Shown here: positions 33,496 to 42,520 of the stretch, piece by piece
Numbering within the stretch: the first letter of the stretch is position 1
How the letters are laid out: each line of letters opens with the position of its first letter
Assembly (NCBI RefSeq): GCF_003020115.1
Contig: NZ_PYFX01000019.1
Location: 32,468-96,467, forward strand
Direction of reading: 5' to 3'
DNA length: 64,000 nucleotides
Origin: Bradyrhizobium sp. MOS002
GTDB taxonomy: Bacteria; Pseudomonadota; Alphaproteobacteria; Rhizobiales; Xanthobacteraceae
Program-made: the position numbers and the translations under genes
The notes under the pieces: generated by a model
Database searches by the model: none
Told to the model about the DNA's origin: nothing
Seen by the model: the letters and a program-made list of their open reading frames with translations, nothing else

Positions 33496-35847
33496 TCACT
33501 CCGCCGCAAGCGGCTTTGTCGCCTCCGCCTTGAGCTCGGCCCGGGTCTTGGGCTTAGCCTTAATTCTCAGCTCCTCGAGATCCTGCCGGTCGCGCACGCT
33601 GTTGCGGAAAATCTGATCCTTTCCGGGAAGATATTGCGGCGGGCAGAACGCGTCGCCCGCTCCGTACCAGGCCGCCGCCCTCATGGTGAAGGAGGGATCG
33701 ACCAGATGGGGCCGCCCGAGCGCGACGAGGTCCGCCCGGCCGGCAGCCAGGATGGTGTTGGCCTGGTCCGCCGTCGTGATGTTGCCGACGCACATCGTGG
33801 CCACGCGCGCCTCGTTGCGGATCTGGTCGGAGAACGGCGTCTGGAACATGCGGCCATAGATCGGCTGCGCATCGCGCACGGTCTGCCCGGTTGAGACGTC
33901 GACGAGATCGACGCCGGCTTCGGCAAAAGCGCGCGCGATCGCCACCGCATCGTCGCCGCCGACGCCACCCTCGGCCCAGTCGGTCGCGGAAATGCGTACC
34001 GACATCGGCTTGTGCGACGGCCAAACGGCCCGCAGCGCCTCGAAGATTTCGAGCGGGAAGCGCAGGCGATTGGCCAGCGAGCCGCCATAATCATCAGTCC
34101 GTGTATTCGTCAGCGGCGAGATGAAGCTCGCAAGCAGATAGCCGTGGGCGCAGTGCAATTCGAGCATGTCGAAGCCGCAGCGTTCGCCGCGCTCGGCCGC
34201 CGCGACGAAAGCATCCCTCACTGCGTTCATGCCGGCGCGATCAAGCTCGCGCGGAACCTGGCTGTCGGGGAAATAGGGCAGCGGCGATGCGGAAGTGACC
34301 TCCCAGCCGCCTTCGTCCAGCGGACGGTCCATGCCGTCCCACATCAGTCTGGTCGCCCCTTTGCGCCCGGCGTGCCCCAGTTGCAGGCAGATTTTTCCGG
34401 CTGAATTGGCATGGACGAAATCAACGATGCGCCGCCAGGACGCCTCCTGCTCGTCATTCCACAGTCCTGCACAGCCCGGCGTGATGCGGGCGTCGCGGCT
34501 GACGCAGACCATCTCGCTGAAGATCAGGCCGGCGCCGCCGATCGCGCGCGATCCATAGTGTACCAGGTGGAAATCGGTCGGCATGCCCTCCTTCGCCGAA
34601 TACATGCACATCGGCGACACCACGGCGCGATTGGCGATCTCCATCTCGCGCAGCCGGAAGGGCTGGAACAGCGGCACCATGGGCTTTTTGGTGTCGACGT
34701 CGAAGCCGCCGTTGCGAACCTGCCTGGCAAACGACTTATCGACTTCAGCCACGAAGACTGGGGCGCGGAGTTTCAGATTGTCATAGGTGATCGCCTTCGA
34801 GCGCGTCATCACGCCGAAGGCGAACTGCACGGGATCGAAATCCCAGAATCGGTCGACATGCTCGAACCAGACCAGCGAGACATCGGCCGCGTGCTGCGTC
34901 TTCTCGACCTCCTCACGCCGCCCTTGCTCATAGAGATCGAGCGCCGCCTTGGTGCTGGGCGCCTTCTCCATCGCCTCGGCCAGCGCGATCGCGTCTTCCA
35001 TCGCGAGCTTGGTGCCCGAGCCGATCGAGAAATGCGCGCTCGCCTTGGCGTCGCCAAGCAGAACCATGTTGTCCTTGACCCAGCGCTTGCTGCGGATCAT
35101 CGGGAAGTTGCGCCACGTCGAACGGTTGGTGAGCAGTTGGTGCCCATCGAGGAACCAGCCGAAGATCTCGGCCATTCGCGCAGCCGACTGGGTCTCGTTC
35201 AGCCCTGTCAGCCCGGCGCGTTCGAACGTCTCCGGATCGGTCTCGAAAATCCAGGTCGAGTGGCCGGCCTCATATTGATAGGCATGGGCAATGAACGGCC
35301 CCCACTCGGTCTCCTGGAAGATGAAGGTGAAGGCATCCAGCGGCCTGGTCGAGCCCATCCAGGCGAACTTGTTGGCACGCAGGTCGACCTCCGGTTCGAA
35401 ATGATCGACGTATTTGTCGCGGAAGCGGCTGTTGATGCCGTCCGCGACCAGGATGAGATCGGCGTCGGCGAAGCGGGCTTCGTCCTCGACGTCCGCTTCG
35501 AAATTCAGGACCACGCCCAGTTCGCGCGCGCGCGCCTGGAGGATCAGGAGCAGCTTCTGCCGCGAGCAGCCACAAAAGCCGTTGCCGCCGACCCGATGGA
35601 CAGTTCCGCGGAAGTGCACGGCGATGTCATCCCAGTAGGCGAATTCCTGGGTGATACGGCGATAGCTCGGAAGGTCGTGCTTCTCGAAATTATCGAGCGT
35701 GGCGTCCGAGAACACCACGCCGAAGCCGAAGGTGTCGTCGGCGCGGTTGCGCTCGTACACCGTGATCTCAGCGCTCGGCCGCTGCTTCTTCAGCAGGATT
35801 GCAGCGTAGAGACCCGCAGGTCCGCCACCGATGATCGCGACTTTCAT
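33496..35847 (-). CDS. bifunctional monooxygenase/reductase, 2-aminobenzoyl-CoA monooxygenase/reductase-like
   Basis: The 783-residue protein fuses a class A FAD monooxygenase (about residues 1-385; AIIGGGPAGLYAAIL, LVADGINSRFRD, LLGDAKASAHFSIGSGTKLA) to an old-yellow-enzyme FMN reductase (about 390-770; ANRAVVSPMCMYSAKEG, LQLGHAGRKG, HCAHGYLLASFISPLTN). This fusion is the signature of 2-aminobenzoyl-CoA monooxygenase/reductase, which hydroxylates and then reduces the ring without dioxygenase cleavage. Databases also label it salicylyl-CoA 5-hydroxylase. The neighbouring aryl-CoA ligase and RidA favour 2-aminobenzoyl-CoA. An operator-like site TTTTAAGCCTAAAA lies 33 bp upstream. Confidence 0.9.
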   Translation of the reverse strand: MKVAIIGGGPAGLYAAILLKKQRPSAEITVYERNRADDTFGFGVVFSDATLDNFEKHDLPSYRRITQEFAYWDDIAVHFRGTVHRVGGNGFCGCSRQKLLLILQARARELGVVLNFEADVEDEARFADADLILVADGINSRFRDKYVDHFEPEVDLRANKFAWMGSTRPLDAFTFIFQETEWGPFIAHAYQYEAGHSTWIFETDPETFERAGLTGLNETQSAARMAEIFGWFLDGHQLLTNRSTWRNFPMIRSKRWVKDNMVLLGDAKASAHFSIGSGTKLAMEDAIALAEAMEKAPSTKAALDLYEQGRREEVEKTQHAADVSLVWFEHVDRFWDFDPVQFAFGVMTRSKAITYDNLKLRAPVFVAEVDKSFARQVRNGGFDVDTKKPMVPLFQPFRLREMEIANRAVVSPMCMYSAKEGMPTDFHLVHYGSRAIGGAGLIFSEMVCVSRDARITPGCAGLWNDEQEASWRRIVDFVHANSAGKICLQLGHAGRKGATRLMWDGMDRPLDEGGWEVTSASPLPYFPDSQVPRELDRAGMNAVRDAFVAAAERGERCGFDMLELHCAHGYLLASFISPLTNTRTDDYGGSLANRLRFPLEIFEALRAVWPSHKPMSVRISATDWAEGGVGGDDAVAIARAFAEAGVDLVDVSTGQTVRDAQPIYGRMFQTPFSDQIRNEARVATMCVGNITTADQANTILAAGRADLVALGRPHLVDPSFTMRAAAWYGAGDAFCPPQYLPGKDQIFRNSVRDRQDLEELRIKAKPKTRAELKAEATKPLAAE

Positions 35848-35879
35848 GGGAGCCTCGCCAATTCAACCCGGCGAAACTA

Positions 35880-35893
35880 TTTTAAGCCTAAAA
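35880..35893 (-). promoter_or_regulatory. candidate MarR operator (site C, before the bifunctional hydroxylase)
   Basis: TTTTAAGCCTAAAA lies 33-46 bp upstream of the start at 35847. It is the most symmetric member of the set (TTTTA-AGCC-TAAAA) and is placed to block transcription or serve in the -35/-10 region. Confidence 0.62.
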
Positions 35894-35941
35894 TAATCGC
35901 GCGCAAGTCCCGATTGCGGCAGGGCGCCGGCAAAGCCCGGC

Positions 35942-36778
35942 CTAGTCGCCCCTGAAGACCGGCTTGACCTTGTTGGCAAAGGCCTCGAAGGCCCGTTCGA
36001 AATCGGCCGTCGTCATGCACAGCGCTTGAGCAACGGCTTCCGCCTCGATCGCCTCCTCCACCGACATCGCCCATTCCATGGCCAGCATCCGCTTGGTCAT
36101 GGTGTTGGCGAAGGTCGGTCCTTCCGCGATCTGCTTGGCCAACACCTGCGCCTGGGGCAGCACCTGCTCCGGCGTGACGAGGCGGCTGAAGAAGCCCCAG
36201 CGCTCGCCCTCCTCCGCGGTCATGAACCGGCCCGTGTAGAGCAACTCGGAAGCGCGGGACTGTCCGATAATCCGCGGCAGGATCGCGCAGGCGCCCATGT
36301 CACAACCGGCAAGGCCCACCTTGTTGAAGAGGAATGCAACCTTGGTCCCGCTTGCAGCAAGCCGCATGTCCGACGCCATGGCGATGATCGCGCCCGCGCC
36401 AGCGCAGATGCCTTCGACCGCGGCAACGATCGGCTGCGGACAGGCCCGCATCGTTTTGACGAGGTCTCCGGTCATCCGCGTAAACGCCGTCAACCCCTTG
36501 GTGTCCATCTTCACGAGTGGACCGATGATCTCGAACACATCGCCGCCGGACGAGAAATTGGCACCGGCACCCGTGACGACAATGGACTTGATCGCATCGT
36601 CGAACGCGCAGGCCCGGAAGAAATCGGTGAGTTCGCGATAGCTCTCGAACGTCAGCGGATTCTTCCGTTCCGGACGATTGAGCGTAACTGTTGCAACACC
36701 ATCGACCACGGCCAGCAGGAAGTGCTGCGGCGAATAGTCCGCAAGCGGTAAGGTCACGGGATTGGCTGGTCTGCTCAT
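35942..36778 (-). CDS. enoyl-CoA hydratase family protein
   Basis: The 278-residue crotonase has NRPERKNPLTFESY, the oxyanion-hole stretch GAGANFSSGGDVFEIIG and the second conserved region AVEGICAGAGAIIAMASDMRL. AAGGAG precedes ATG 36778. It lies 43 bp downstream of the SDR gene on the same strand. In the 2-aminobenzoate pathway a hydratase of this type could act on the ring-derived CoA ester after reduction; the exact step is inferred from context. Confidence 0.9.
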   Translation of the reverse strand: MSRPANPVTLPLADYSPQHFLLAVVDGVATVTLNRPERKNPLTFESYRELTDFFRACAFDDAIKSIVVTGAGANFSSGGDVFEIIGPLVKMDTKGLTAFTRMTGDLVKTMRACPQPIVAAVEGICAGAGAIIAMASDMRLAASGTKVAFLFNKVGLAGCDMGACAILPRIIGQSRASELLYTGRFMTAEEGERWGFFSRLVTPEQVLPQAQVLAKQIAEGPTFANTMTKRMLAMEWAMSVEEAIEAEAVAQALCMTTADFERAFEAFANKVKPVFRGD

Positions 36779-36821
36779 ACGATCTCCTTGGCTTCCTTGT
36801 TCCGCGCCTTTGCCATGCGCG

Positions 36822-37583
36822 CTAAATCTCACCGCCAGCAATAGCGATCGCCTGCCCGGTGATTGCGCCGGCGCCCTCGCCGCACAGCCAGAGCACGGTA
36901 TCCGCGACCTCCTGAGGAGAGATCAATCGTCCCTGCGGATTATGCTTTGCGAGCTCGGCAACGGCCTGCTCGCGGCTACGCCCCGTCTTTTTCATGATGT
37001 TCTCGATGCTGCCGGCGACCAGATCGGTGTCGGTGAAACCGGGACACACCGCGTTGACGGTTACGTTGCTGCCGGCCATCTCGAGTGCAAGGGACCGCAC
37101 GAGACCGACCACAGCGTGCTTGGCCGCGGTGTAGGCGCTGACATAGGCATAGCCCTTGAGCCCCGCCGTCGACGCGATCGCGACGATACGGCCATAGGGA
37201 CGATCCTTCATCCCTGGCAGCACAGCACTGACAGCATGGACCACGCCCATGAAATTGACGTCCATCATGCGCGCGAACAGGGCGCTGTCGGATTTGGAGA
37301 ACGGCGCGGACTCGGCGCTTCCGGCGTTGGCGATCAGGATATCGATCGGCTGCCGTGCACTCGCTTGAGCGATAGCGACTTTCATTGAGGTTTCGTCCGA
37401 GACGTCGGCGACGGCGGCAAAATGCGCTGCCCCTGCGCTGACAGCCTCTTCAAGCGTCGCAGCGTTCCGCCCAAGGACGGTCACCGTCGCACCCGCCTCG
37501 ACGAGCGCTGCTGCGATGGCGCGACCGATGCCGCGACCGCCACCGGTCACCAGCGCGTGCGGCGAATGCGGTAATCCGGACAT
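36822..37583 (-). CDS. SDR family oxidoreductase (3-hydroxyacyl-CoA dehydrogenase-like)
   Basis: This is a 253-residue classical SDR with the cofactor motif GGGRGIGRAIAAAL, NAGSAESAPF, the catalytic Ser in AIASTAGLKG and the active-site YTAAKHAVVG. It ends in ITGQAIAIAGGEI. ATG 37583 is preferred since AAGGAAG lies 8 bases before it; ATG 37601 is possible. Operator-like site D lies upstream. It probably oxidises a hydroxyacyl-CoA intermediate, together with the hydratase encoded downstream. Confidence 0.9.
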   Translation of the reverse strand: MSGLPHSPHALVTGGGRGIGRAIAAALVEAGATVTVLGRNAATLEEAVSAGAAHFAAVADVSDETSMKVAIAQASARQPIDILIANAGSAESAPFSKSDSALFARMMDVNFMGVVHAVSAVLPGMKDRPYGRIVAIASTAGLKGYAYVSAYTAAKHAVVGLVRSLALEMAGSNVTVNAVCPGFTDTDLVAGSIENIMKKTGRSREQAVAELAKHNPQGRLISPQEVADTVLWLCGEGAGAITGQAIAIAGGEI

Positions 37584-37627
37584 GCGCTGGCTTCCTTGCA
37601 TTCTGCTGATCGCTCTCTCTCGATATA

Positions 37628-37641
37628 TTTTAACCTTCAAA
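37628..37641 (-). promoter_or_regulatory. candidate MarR operator (site D, before the SDR gene)
   Basis: TTTTAACCTTCAAA lies 45-58 bp upstream of the SDR start on the minus strand. It keeps the TTTTA arm and has one change in the other arm. Confidence 0.5.
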
Positions 37642-37707
37642 CTTTTGCAAACAAAGCTCGACGCGACCCCGCGAACGGCCGCGCGCCGAAGACCGGCCCG
37701 AAAATTG

Positions 37708-37721
37708 CTTTAAGTATAAAA
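37708..37721 (+). promoter_or_regulatory. candidate MarR operator (site E, before the hydrolase operon)
   Basis: CTTTAAGTATAAAA lies 62-75 bp upstream of the GTG start of the alpha/beta hydrolase, the first gene of the long plus-strand operon. The TAAAA arm is intact and the TTTTA arm has one change. Confidence 0.5.
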
Positions 37722-37782
37722 TTATCTCTTCCCATCCCTCACAGGCCTGTTAGCATCGAAGGGCCGAGCAAAAGGATGTCGC

Positions 37783-38598
37783 GTGTCGCAGCCTGCGCCA
37801 ATGATAACAAAGGACGGCCGCTTCGCCTATGAAGCCGCGGGCGATCCGGGCGGGACACCTCTGATTTTCCTGCATGGCATCGGCGGTGCGGCACGGGCCT
37901 GGCGGCAGCAGCTTGCGACATTCGGCGACCGCTTCCACGCGATTGCATGGGACATGCCGGGCTACGGCGGATCGGCGCCGCTCGCCAGCGTCAGCATCGA
38001 CGCCCTGGCGGATGCGCTTCAGCGATTCATCGAGCAGCTTGGTACGAGCAAGCCAATTCTGGTCGGCCATTCCATCGGCGGCATGATCGTCCAGAAATGG
38101 CTGGTGCAATTCCCAAAACTGGCGCGTGCGGTCGTGCTGGCGCAGACCAGCCCGGCCTTCGGCAAGGCCGACGGCGATTGGCAGAAATCGTTTATCGCCG
38201 CACGACTCGGGCCGCTCGATCGCGGCGAAACGATGAAGTCGTTGGCGCCCTCTCTGGTGAAGGAACTCGTGGGCGACGATCCTGATCCCAGAGGAATGGA
38301 GCTTGCACGCGAGTGCATGGCAAGCGTGCCCGAGGCGAGCTATCGCGCCATGATGCTGGCCCTGATTGGCTTCGACCAACGCAGCACCCTCAAGGACATT
38401 TCCATACCGACGCTGCTGCTGTCCGGCTCCAAGGACAACAACGCGCCAGCGCCGATGATGGCGAAGACGGCGACCTACATTCCCTCGGCTGAATACGTCG
38501 AGTTGGCCGGTGTCGGCCATCTTGCCAACCTCGAACGCCACGATGCCTTCGACGCGGCCCTCGGCCGGTTCCTGAATTCCGTCGCGACCAAAACGTAG
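37783..38598 (+). CDS. alpha/beta fold hydrolase
   Basis: The 271-residue hydrolase has the oxyanion segment FLHGIGGAARAW, the nucleophile elbow GHSIGG and the C-terminal catalytic His in GVGHLANLE; the Asp is in LLLSGSKDNNA. The GTG start follows AAAGGA by 6 bases. It opens a plus-strand operon of five genes with gaps or overlaps of a few bases. It could hydrolyse a ring-derived diketone or thioester. It might be the ring-opening hydrolase, though no motif settles that. Confidence 0.88.
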   Translation: MSQPAPMITKDGRFAYEAAGDPGGTPLIFLHGIGGAARAWRQQLATFGDRFHAIAWDMPGYGGSAPLASVSIDALADALQRFIEQLGTSKPILVGHSIGGMIVQKWLVQFPKLARAVVLAQTSPAFGKADGDWQKSFIAARLGPLDRGETMKSLAPSLVKELVGDDPDPRGMELARECMASVPEASYRAMMLALIGFDQRSTLKDISIPTLLLSGSKDNNAPAPMMAKTATYIPSAEYVELAGVGHLANLERHDAFDAALGRFLNSVATKT

Positions 38599-38610
38599 GA
38601 TGACCGCGCA

Positions 38611-39900
38611 ATGACCCTGCAAGTCAGCAAGACCATCGGCGCGACCGACAAGGTCGCGCTGGATGCACCGATCTTCGATCCCGTTGCATTCCGACTGAGC
38701 GACGAGCAGGCCGGCATCATTACTCGGGCGCGCGAGATCGGCCAGAGCGTGTTCGCTGGCCGCGCCGCGACTTACGATCGCGAGGCGATCTTCCCGTCCG
38801 AGAATTATCGCGACCTGCATCGCGTCGGCTTGCTCGGTATTGCCGTCCCCAAGGAGCATGGCGGGCTCGGGGCGAATTACCAAACTTACGCACTCGCGGC
38901 AGCCGAAATCGGCCGCTATTGCGGCGCGACCGCCCTCACCTGGAACATGCATGTCTGCTCGACGCTGTGGTCGGGCCCACTCGCCGACGATCTCGACATG
39001 GATGCAGAGACCCGTGCCGAGCACGAGGCGCGACGTGCAGTCCACTACAAGCGCATCGTCGAAGATGGCGCGATCTATTCGCAGCCCTTTTCGGAAGGCG
39101 GTGCGGCAGCCGCAGGCGGCGTCGCTTTCGGCACGGAAGCACGGCCGGTCGAGGGCGGCTGGATCGTCAACGGCAAGAAGATCTTTGCATCACTCTCCGG
39201 CCATGCCGACTATTACGGCGTTCTCTGCACCGAGATCGAGGAGGGCGAGAAGGCTTCACGCCGCAATACGCTTTACCTCGCCATCCCTGCAAAATCGGAA
39301 GGTGTCTCGGTCGTCGGCGACTGGGATCCGCTGGGCATGCGCGGTACGGTCTCGCGCACGCTGCTGTTCAAGGACGTGTTCGTGCCGGCAGATTCGGCGC
39401 TGATGCCGCGTGGCGTCTATTTCCAGGCCGCGATGCGCTGGCCGCACATGTTCCTGACGCTGTCGCCGACCTATATGGGCCTTGCTCAAGCCGCCTATGA
39501 CTTCACCGTGCGCTATCTGCGCGGCGAAGTGCCGGGCATGCCGCCGGTCAAGCGCAGGATGTATCCGACCAAGCAAATTGCGGTCGCGCAGATGCAGATC
39601 AAGCTCGAGCAGATCAAGGCGATCTGGTTCCAGGCGGTCACTGAGGCGCGCGCCAATCCGAGCAAGGAGCAGGTGCTTCGCGCCTATGCCGCGCAATATT
39701 CGGTGATGGAGGGTGCCAATGAGCTCGCCGCGCTCGCGATCCGCACCTGCGGCGGTCAGGCCATGCTCCGTTCGCTGCCGCTCGAGCGGATCTATCGCGA
39801 CAGCCGCTGCGGCTCGCTGATGTTGCCCTGGACGGCCGAGCTCTGCCTCGACCGGATCGGGCGCGAGGCGTTGTACGAGACCGGCGAAACGGACGACTGA
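38611..39900 (+). CDS. acyl-CoA dehydrogenase family protein
   Basis: The 429-residue flavoprotein has the acyl-CoA dehydrogenase layout: helical N domain, middle beta domain (AYSQPFSE-type region read here as IYSQPFSEGGAAAAGG; WIVNGKKIFASLSGHADYY) and helical C domain (YSVMEGANELAALAIRTCGGQAML). It oxidises an acyl-CoA to the enoyl-CoA using FAD. It starts 12 bp after the hydrolase stop and 2 bp before the CoA ligase gene. The substrate is presumably the opened-ring CoA ester. Confidence 0.9.
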   Translation: MTLQVSKTIGATDKVALDAPIFDPVAFRLSDEQAGIITRAREIGQSVFAGRAATYDREAIFPSENYRDLHRVGLLGIAVPKEHGGLGANYQTYALAAAEIGRYCGATALTWNMHVCSTLWSGPLADDLDMDAETRAEHEARRAVHYKRIVEDGAIYSQPFSEGGAAAAGGVAFGTEARPVEGGWIVNGKKIFASLSGHADYYGVLCTEIEEGEKASRRNTLYLAIPAKSEGVSVVGDWDPLGMRGTVSRTLLFKDVFVPADSALMPRGVYFQAAMRWPHMFLTLSPTYMGLAQAAYDFTVRYLRGEVPGMPPVKRRMYPTKQIAVAQMQIKLEQIKAIWFQAVTEARANPSKEQVLRAYAAQYSVMEGANELAALAIRTCGGQAMLRSLPLERIYRDSRCGSLMLPWTAELCLDRIGREALYETGETDD

Positions 39901-39902
39901 CG

Positions 39903-41432
39903 GTGGACCTCTGTAGTCTGATCGATCGCAACGCGGCGTTCGCGCCAGACAAGACGGCCATTGCCTTCGAAGGCGAACGGTTGAGCTATGCAGCGTTCGC
40001 TGCACGCATCGAGCGGACGGCGGCGACATTGAAGCAGGAGCTCGGCGTAGGCCGGGGCGACCGCGTTGCGATCCTCAGCCTGAACCGGCCGGACTATCTG
40101 GTTCTGCTCTATGCCTGCGCGCGGCTCGGCGCAATGCTGGTGCCCTTGAACTGGCGGCTGGCGATCGCCGAGCAGCTTTTCATCCTCACCGATGCCGGCG
40201 CCAAGGTCCTGGTCCTGGAGCAGGCATTTGAGGGGGTTCTTGCCGAGCTCGAGCTTGAGGGGACTGCAATTGTCGGGCTCGATTTCGAGCCGCCCCGCGG
40301 CACGACGTTCGAAGACCTGTTGGCTCGCAGTGAGGGCAACGGCCGCAACCCGCACACTGATCTCTCCTGTCCGCTCCTCATTGTCTACACATCAGGAACG
40401 ACCGGACGGCCCAAGGGCGCGGTGCTGCGCCAGGAGGCGCTGTTCTGGAACGGCGTCATGAGCCAGCACATGCACAACATGACGTCCGATGACCACGTGC
40501 TGACGCTGCTGCCGTTCTTCCACGTCGGTGGCCTCAACATCCAGACCACGGCGGCGCTCCAGCTGGGCGCGATGGTCACGGTTCACGCACGCTTCACGCC
40601 GGACACCGCGCTTGCGGCCATCGAACGGGAACGGCCGACCTTGACCGTGATGGTGCCGGCGATCATCCAGGCCGTAAGTGAGCATCCCGCCTGGGCCACG
40701 ACCGACCTCTCGTCACTCAAAGCCGTCGCGACCGGCTCGACCATCGTGCCGCCGCATCTGATCGACCGCTTCGTCGCGCGCGGCGTCCCGGTGCTTCAGG
40801 TCTACGGCTCGACGGAAACATGCCCCATTGCAGTCTACACCCGGCTTGGTGGCGATCTCTCACGTGCGGGATCGACCGGACTTGCCGGCCTGTGCTGCGA
40901 AGCGAAAGTGATTGATCAGGCCGGCAACGAGGTGCCGGCGGGAGCGCCGGGGGAGATTGCGGTGCGCGGCCCCAACGTGTTCTTCGAATATTGGGGCAAT
41001 GCGGACGCCACACGCGATGCGCTGCATGACGGCTGGTATCGTACCGGCGATATCGGCCTGTGCGACGCGGACGGCTATTTCTGGGTGCGTGACCGCAAGA
41101 AGAACATGATCATTTCCGGCGGCGAGAACGTCTATCCGGCGGAGGTCGAACGCGTCCTGCTCGAACATCCCGATGTCAGCGAATGCGCCGTGATTGGCCG
41201 GCCCGATCCACGCTGGGACGAGGTGCCCATCGCCTACGTGATCCGGCGATCCGACTGTCGACTGGAAGCAGACGAGTTGAAAGTCCATCTTCAGGCCCAA
41301 CTCGCCCGCTACAAGGTTCCGCGCGACATCGTTTTCGTCACCGACCTGCCGCGCACGGCACTGGGGAAGGTCCAGCATTTCCTGCTGAAGCAGCTTGATG
41401 CGCAATCGCGCGCGCAAGGAGAAGCATCTTGA
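39903..41432 (+). CDS. AMP-dependent acyl/aryl-CoA synthetase
   Basis: The 509-residue ligase has the AMP-binding motif IVYTSGTTGRPKGAVLRQEA, YGSTETCPI, the hinge RDRKKNMIISGGENVYPAEV and the catalytic Lys in PRTALGKVQHF. It is of the long-chain/aryl type and differs clearly from the benzoate-type ligase at 27911. GTG 39903 follows the preceding stop by 2 bases. A second ligase in the same pathway could reactivate a free acid formed by hydrolysis or activate an alternative substrate. Confidence 0.9.
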   Translation: MDLCSLIDRNAAFAPDKTAIAFEGERLSYAAFAARIERTAATLKQELGVGRGDRVAILSLNRPDYLVLLYACARLGAMLVPLNWRLAIAEQLFILTDAGAKVLVLEQAFEGVLAELELEGTAIVGLDFEPPRGTTFEDLLARSEGNGRNPHTDLSCPLLIVYTSGTTGRPKGAVLRQEALFWNGVMSQHMHNMTSDDHVLTLLPFFHVGGLNIQTTAALQLGAMVTVHARFTPDTALAAIERERPTLTVMVPAIIQAVSEHPAWATTDLSSLKAVATGSTIVPPHLIDRFVARGVPVLQVYGSTETCPIAVYTRLGGDLSRAGSTGLAGLCCEAKVIDQAGNEVPAGAPGEIAVRGPNVFFEYWGNADATRDALHDGWYRTGDIGLCDADGYFWVRDRKKNMIISGGENVYPAEVERVLLEHPDVSECAVIGRPDPRWDEVPIAYVIRRSDCRLEADELKVHLQAQLARYKVPRDIVFVTDLPRTALGKVQHFLLKQLDAQSRAQGEAS

Positions 41433-42517
41433 AGATTGCGGTTTTGGGTGGAGGGAACGGCTCTTTCGCGGCCGCGGGCGATTTCGCGCTGTCGGGACAT
41501 GAGGTCCGGCTCTGGCGCCGCGACGCGGATCAGGTCGCGGCACATCGCGCCGCCGGCTCGCGTATCCTGGTGAAGGATCATAGCAGCCAGCATGATGTGA
41601 AGCTCGAGTCGGTCACGACCGACATCGCCGAAGCCGTCAACGGCGTCGAGCTGATCCTGTGCCCTGCCCCCGCCTTCGCTCAGCCGGATATTGCGCGCCT
41701 GCTTGCTCCGCACCTGCGGGATAGACAGGTCGTATTTCTGCCGCCGGCGACATTCGGATCGATGATCTTCGCCCAGGCCGCGCGGGATGCCGGCAACCAC
41801 GCCAAGGCGAGCTTTGCCGAAACCGGGACCTTGCCCTGGCTGACCCGCAAGCACGGGCCGTTCGAGGTCGCGATCACCATCCGCGCCAAGCGACTGCCGA
41901 TCGGCGTTTTCCCGCTCGACCATGCGTCGCAAGCGCTTGAGGTGATTGGACAGGCTTTCCCCGGCGCGGTCGAGCGGTGCGGAGATGCTCTCTCCGGTGC
42001 GCTGATGAACGCAGGCCCGATTATCCATCCGCCGCTGATCGTGATGAATGCAGGCCCGATCGAGCATTTCGAAAAGTGGGACATCCACAAGGAAGGAACG
42101 CAAGCCGCGATTCGCCGGGTCACCGACGCGCTCGACGCCGAACGGATTGCCGTGCGTGAGGCGCTCGGATATGGCGCACCGCATTTTCCGCTCGCCCATC
42201 ATTATGCCAAAGAAGGCGAGATCTGGATGTATGGCCGCGGCTCGCATGACCGGCTGACCGATTCCGGTGACTGGCGCGAGCGGATCGTGCTGACCGAGCA
42301 CCGCTACATGAGAGAAGATTTGCGGCTTGGGCTATCGCTGCTGGTCTCCGTCGCCGGCTTGGCGGGCGTGGCTACGCCGCTGGCCAAAGCATTCCTGGCC
42401 ATCGGGGGCGCAATCTGCGGCGAGGATTTTGCGCAAGGCGGCCGAACACTCGATACGCTGGGGCTCGGCAATCTCGGCAAGGCCGAATTGCAGACGCTTC
42501 TTCGCGGGGGATTTTGA
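41429..42517 (+). CDS. NAD/NADP-dependent octopine/nopaline dehydrogenase family protein
   Basis: The 362-residue protein starts MKIAVLGGGNGSFAAAGDFA, an N-terminal Rossmann motif, and carries the opine dehydrogenase C-terminal region (NAGPIIHPPLIVMNAGPIEHF; substrate-site His in the same stretch). The TTG start overlaps the ligase stop (TTGA) after AAGGAGA. Opine dehydrogenases couple an amino acid and a keto acid reductively or split such conjugates. In this operon it may oxidise or reduce an amino or keto intermediate; the role is not established. Confidence 0.85.
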   Translation: MKIAVLGGGNGSFAAAGDFALSGHEVRLWRRDADQVAAHRAAGSRILVKDHSSQHDVKLESVTTDIAEAVNGVELILCPAPAFAQPDIARLLAPHLRDRQVVFLPPATFGSMIFAQAARDAGNHAKASFAETGTLPWLTRKHGPFEVAITIRAKRLPIGVFPLDHASQALEVIGQAFPGAVERCGDALSGALMNAGPIIHPPLIVMNAGPIEHFEKWDIHKEGTQAAIRRVTDALDAERIAVREALGYGAPHFPLAHHYAKEGEIWMYGRGSHDRLTDSGDWRERIVLTEHRYMREDLRLGLSLLVSVAGLAGVATPLAKAFLAIGGAICGEDFAQGGRTLDTLGLGNLGKAELQTLLRGGF

Positions 42518-42520
42518 CCG

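Noticed and set aside
34411..35955. 514-residue plus-strand open frame
   Set aside because: It is antisense to the bifunctional hydroxylase/reductase and has no protein-like motifs.
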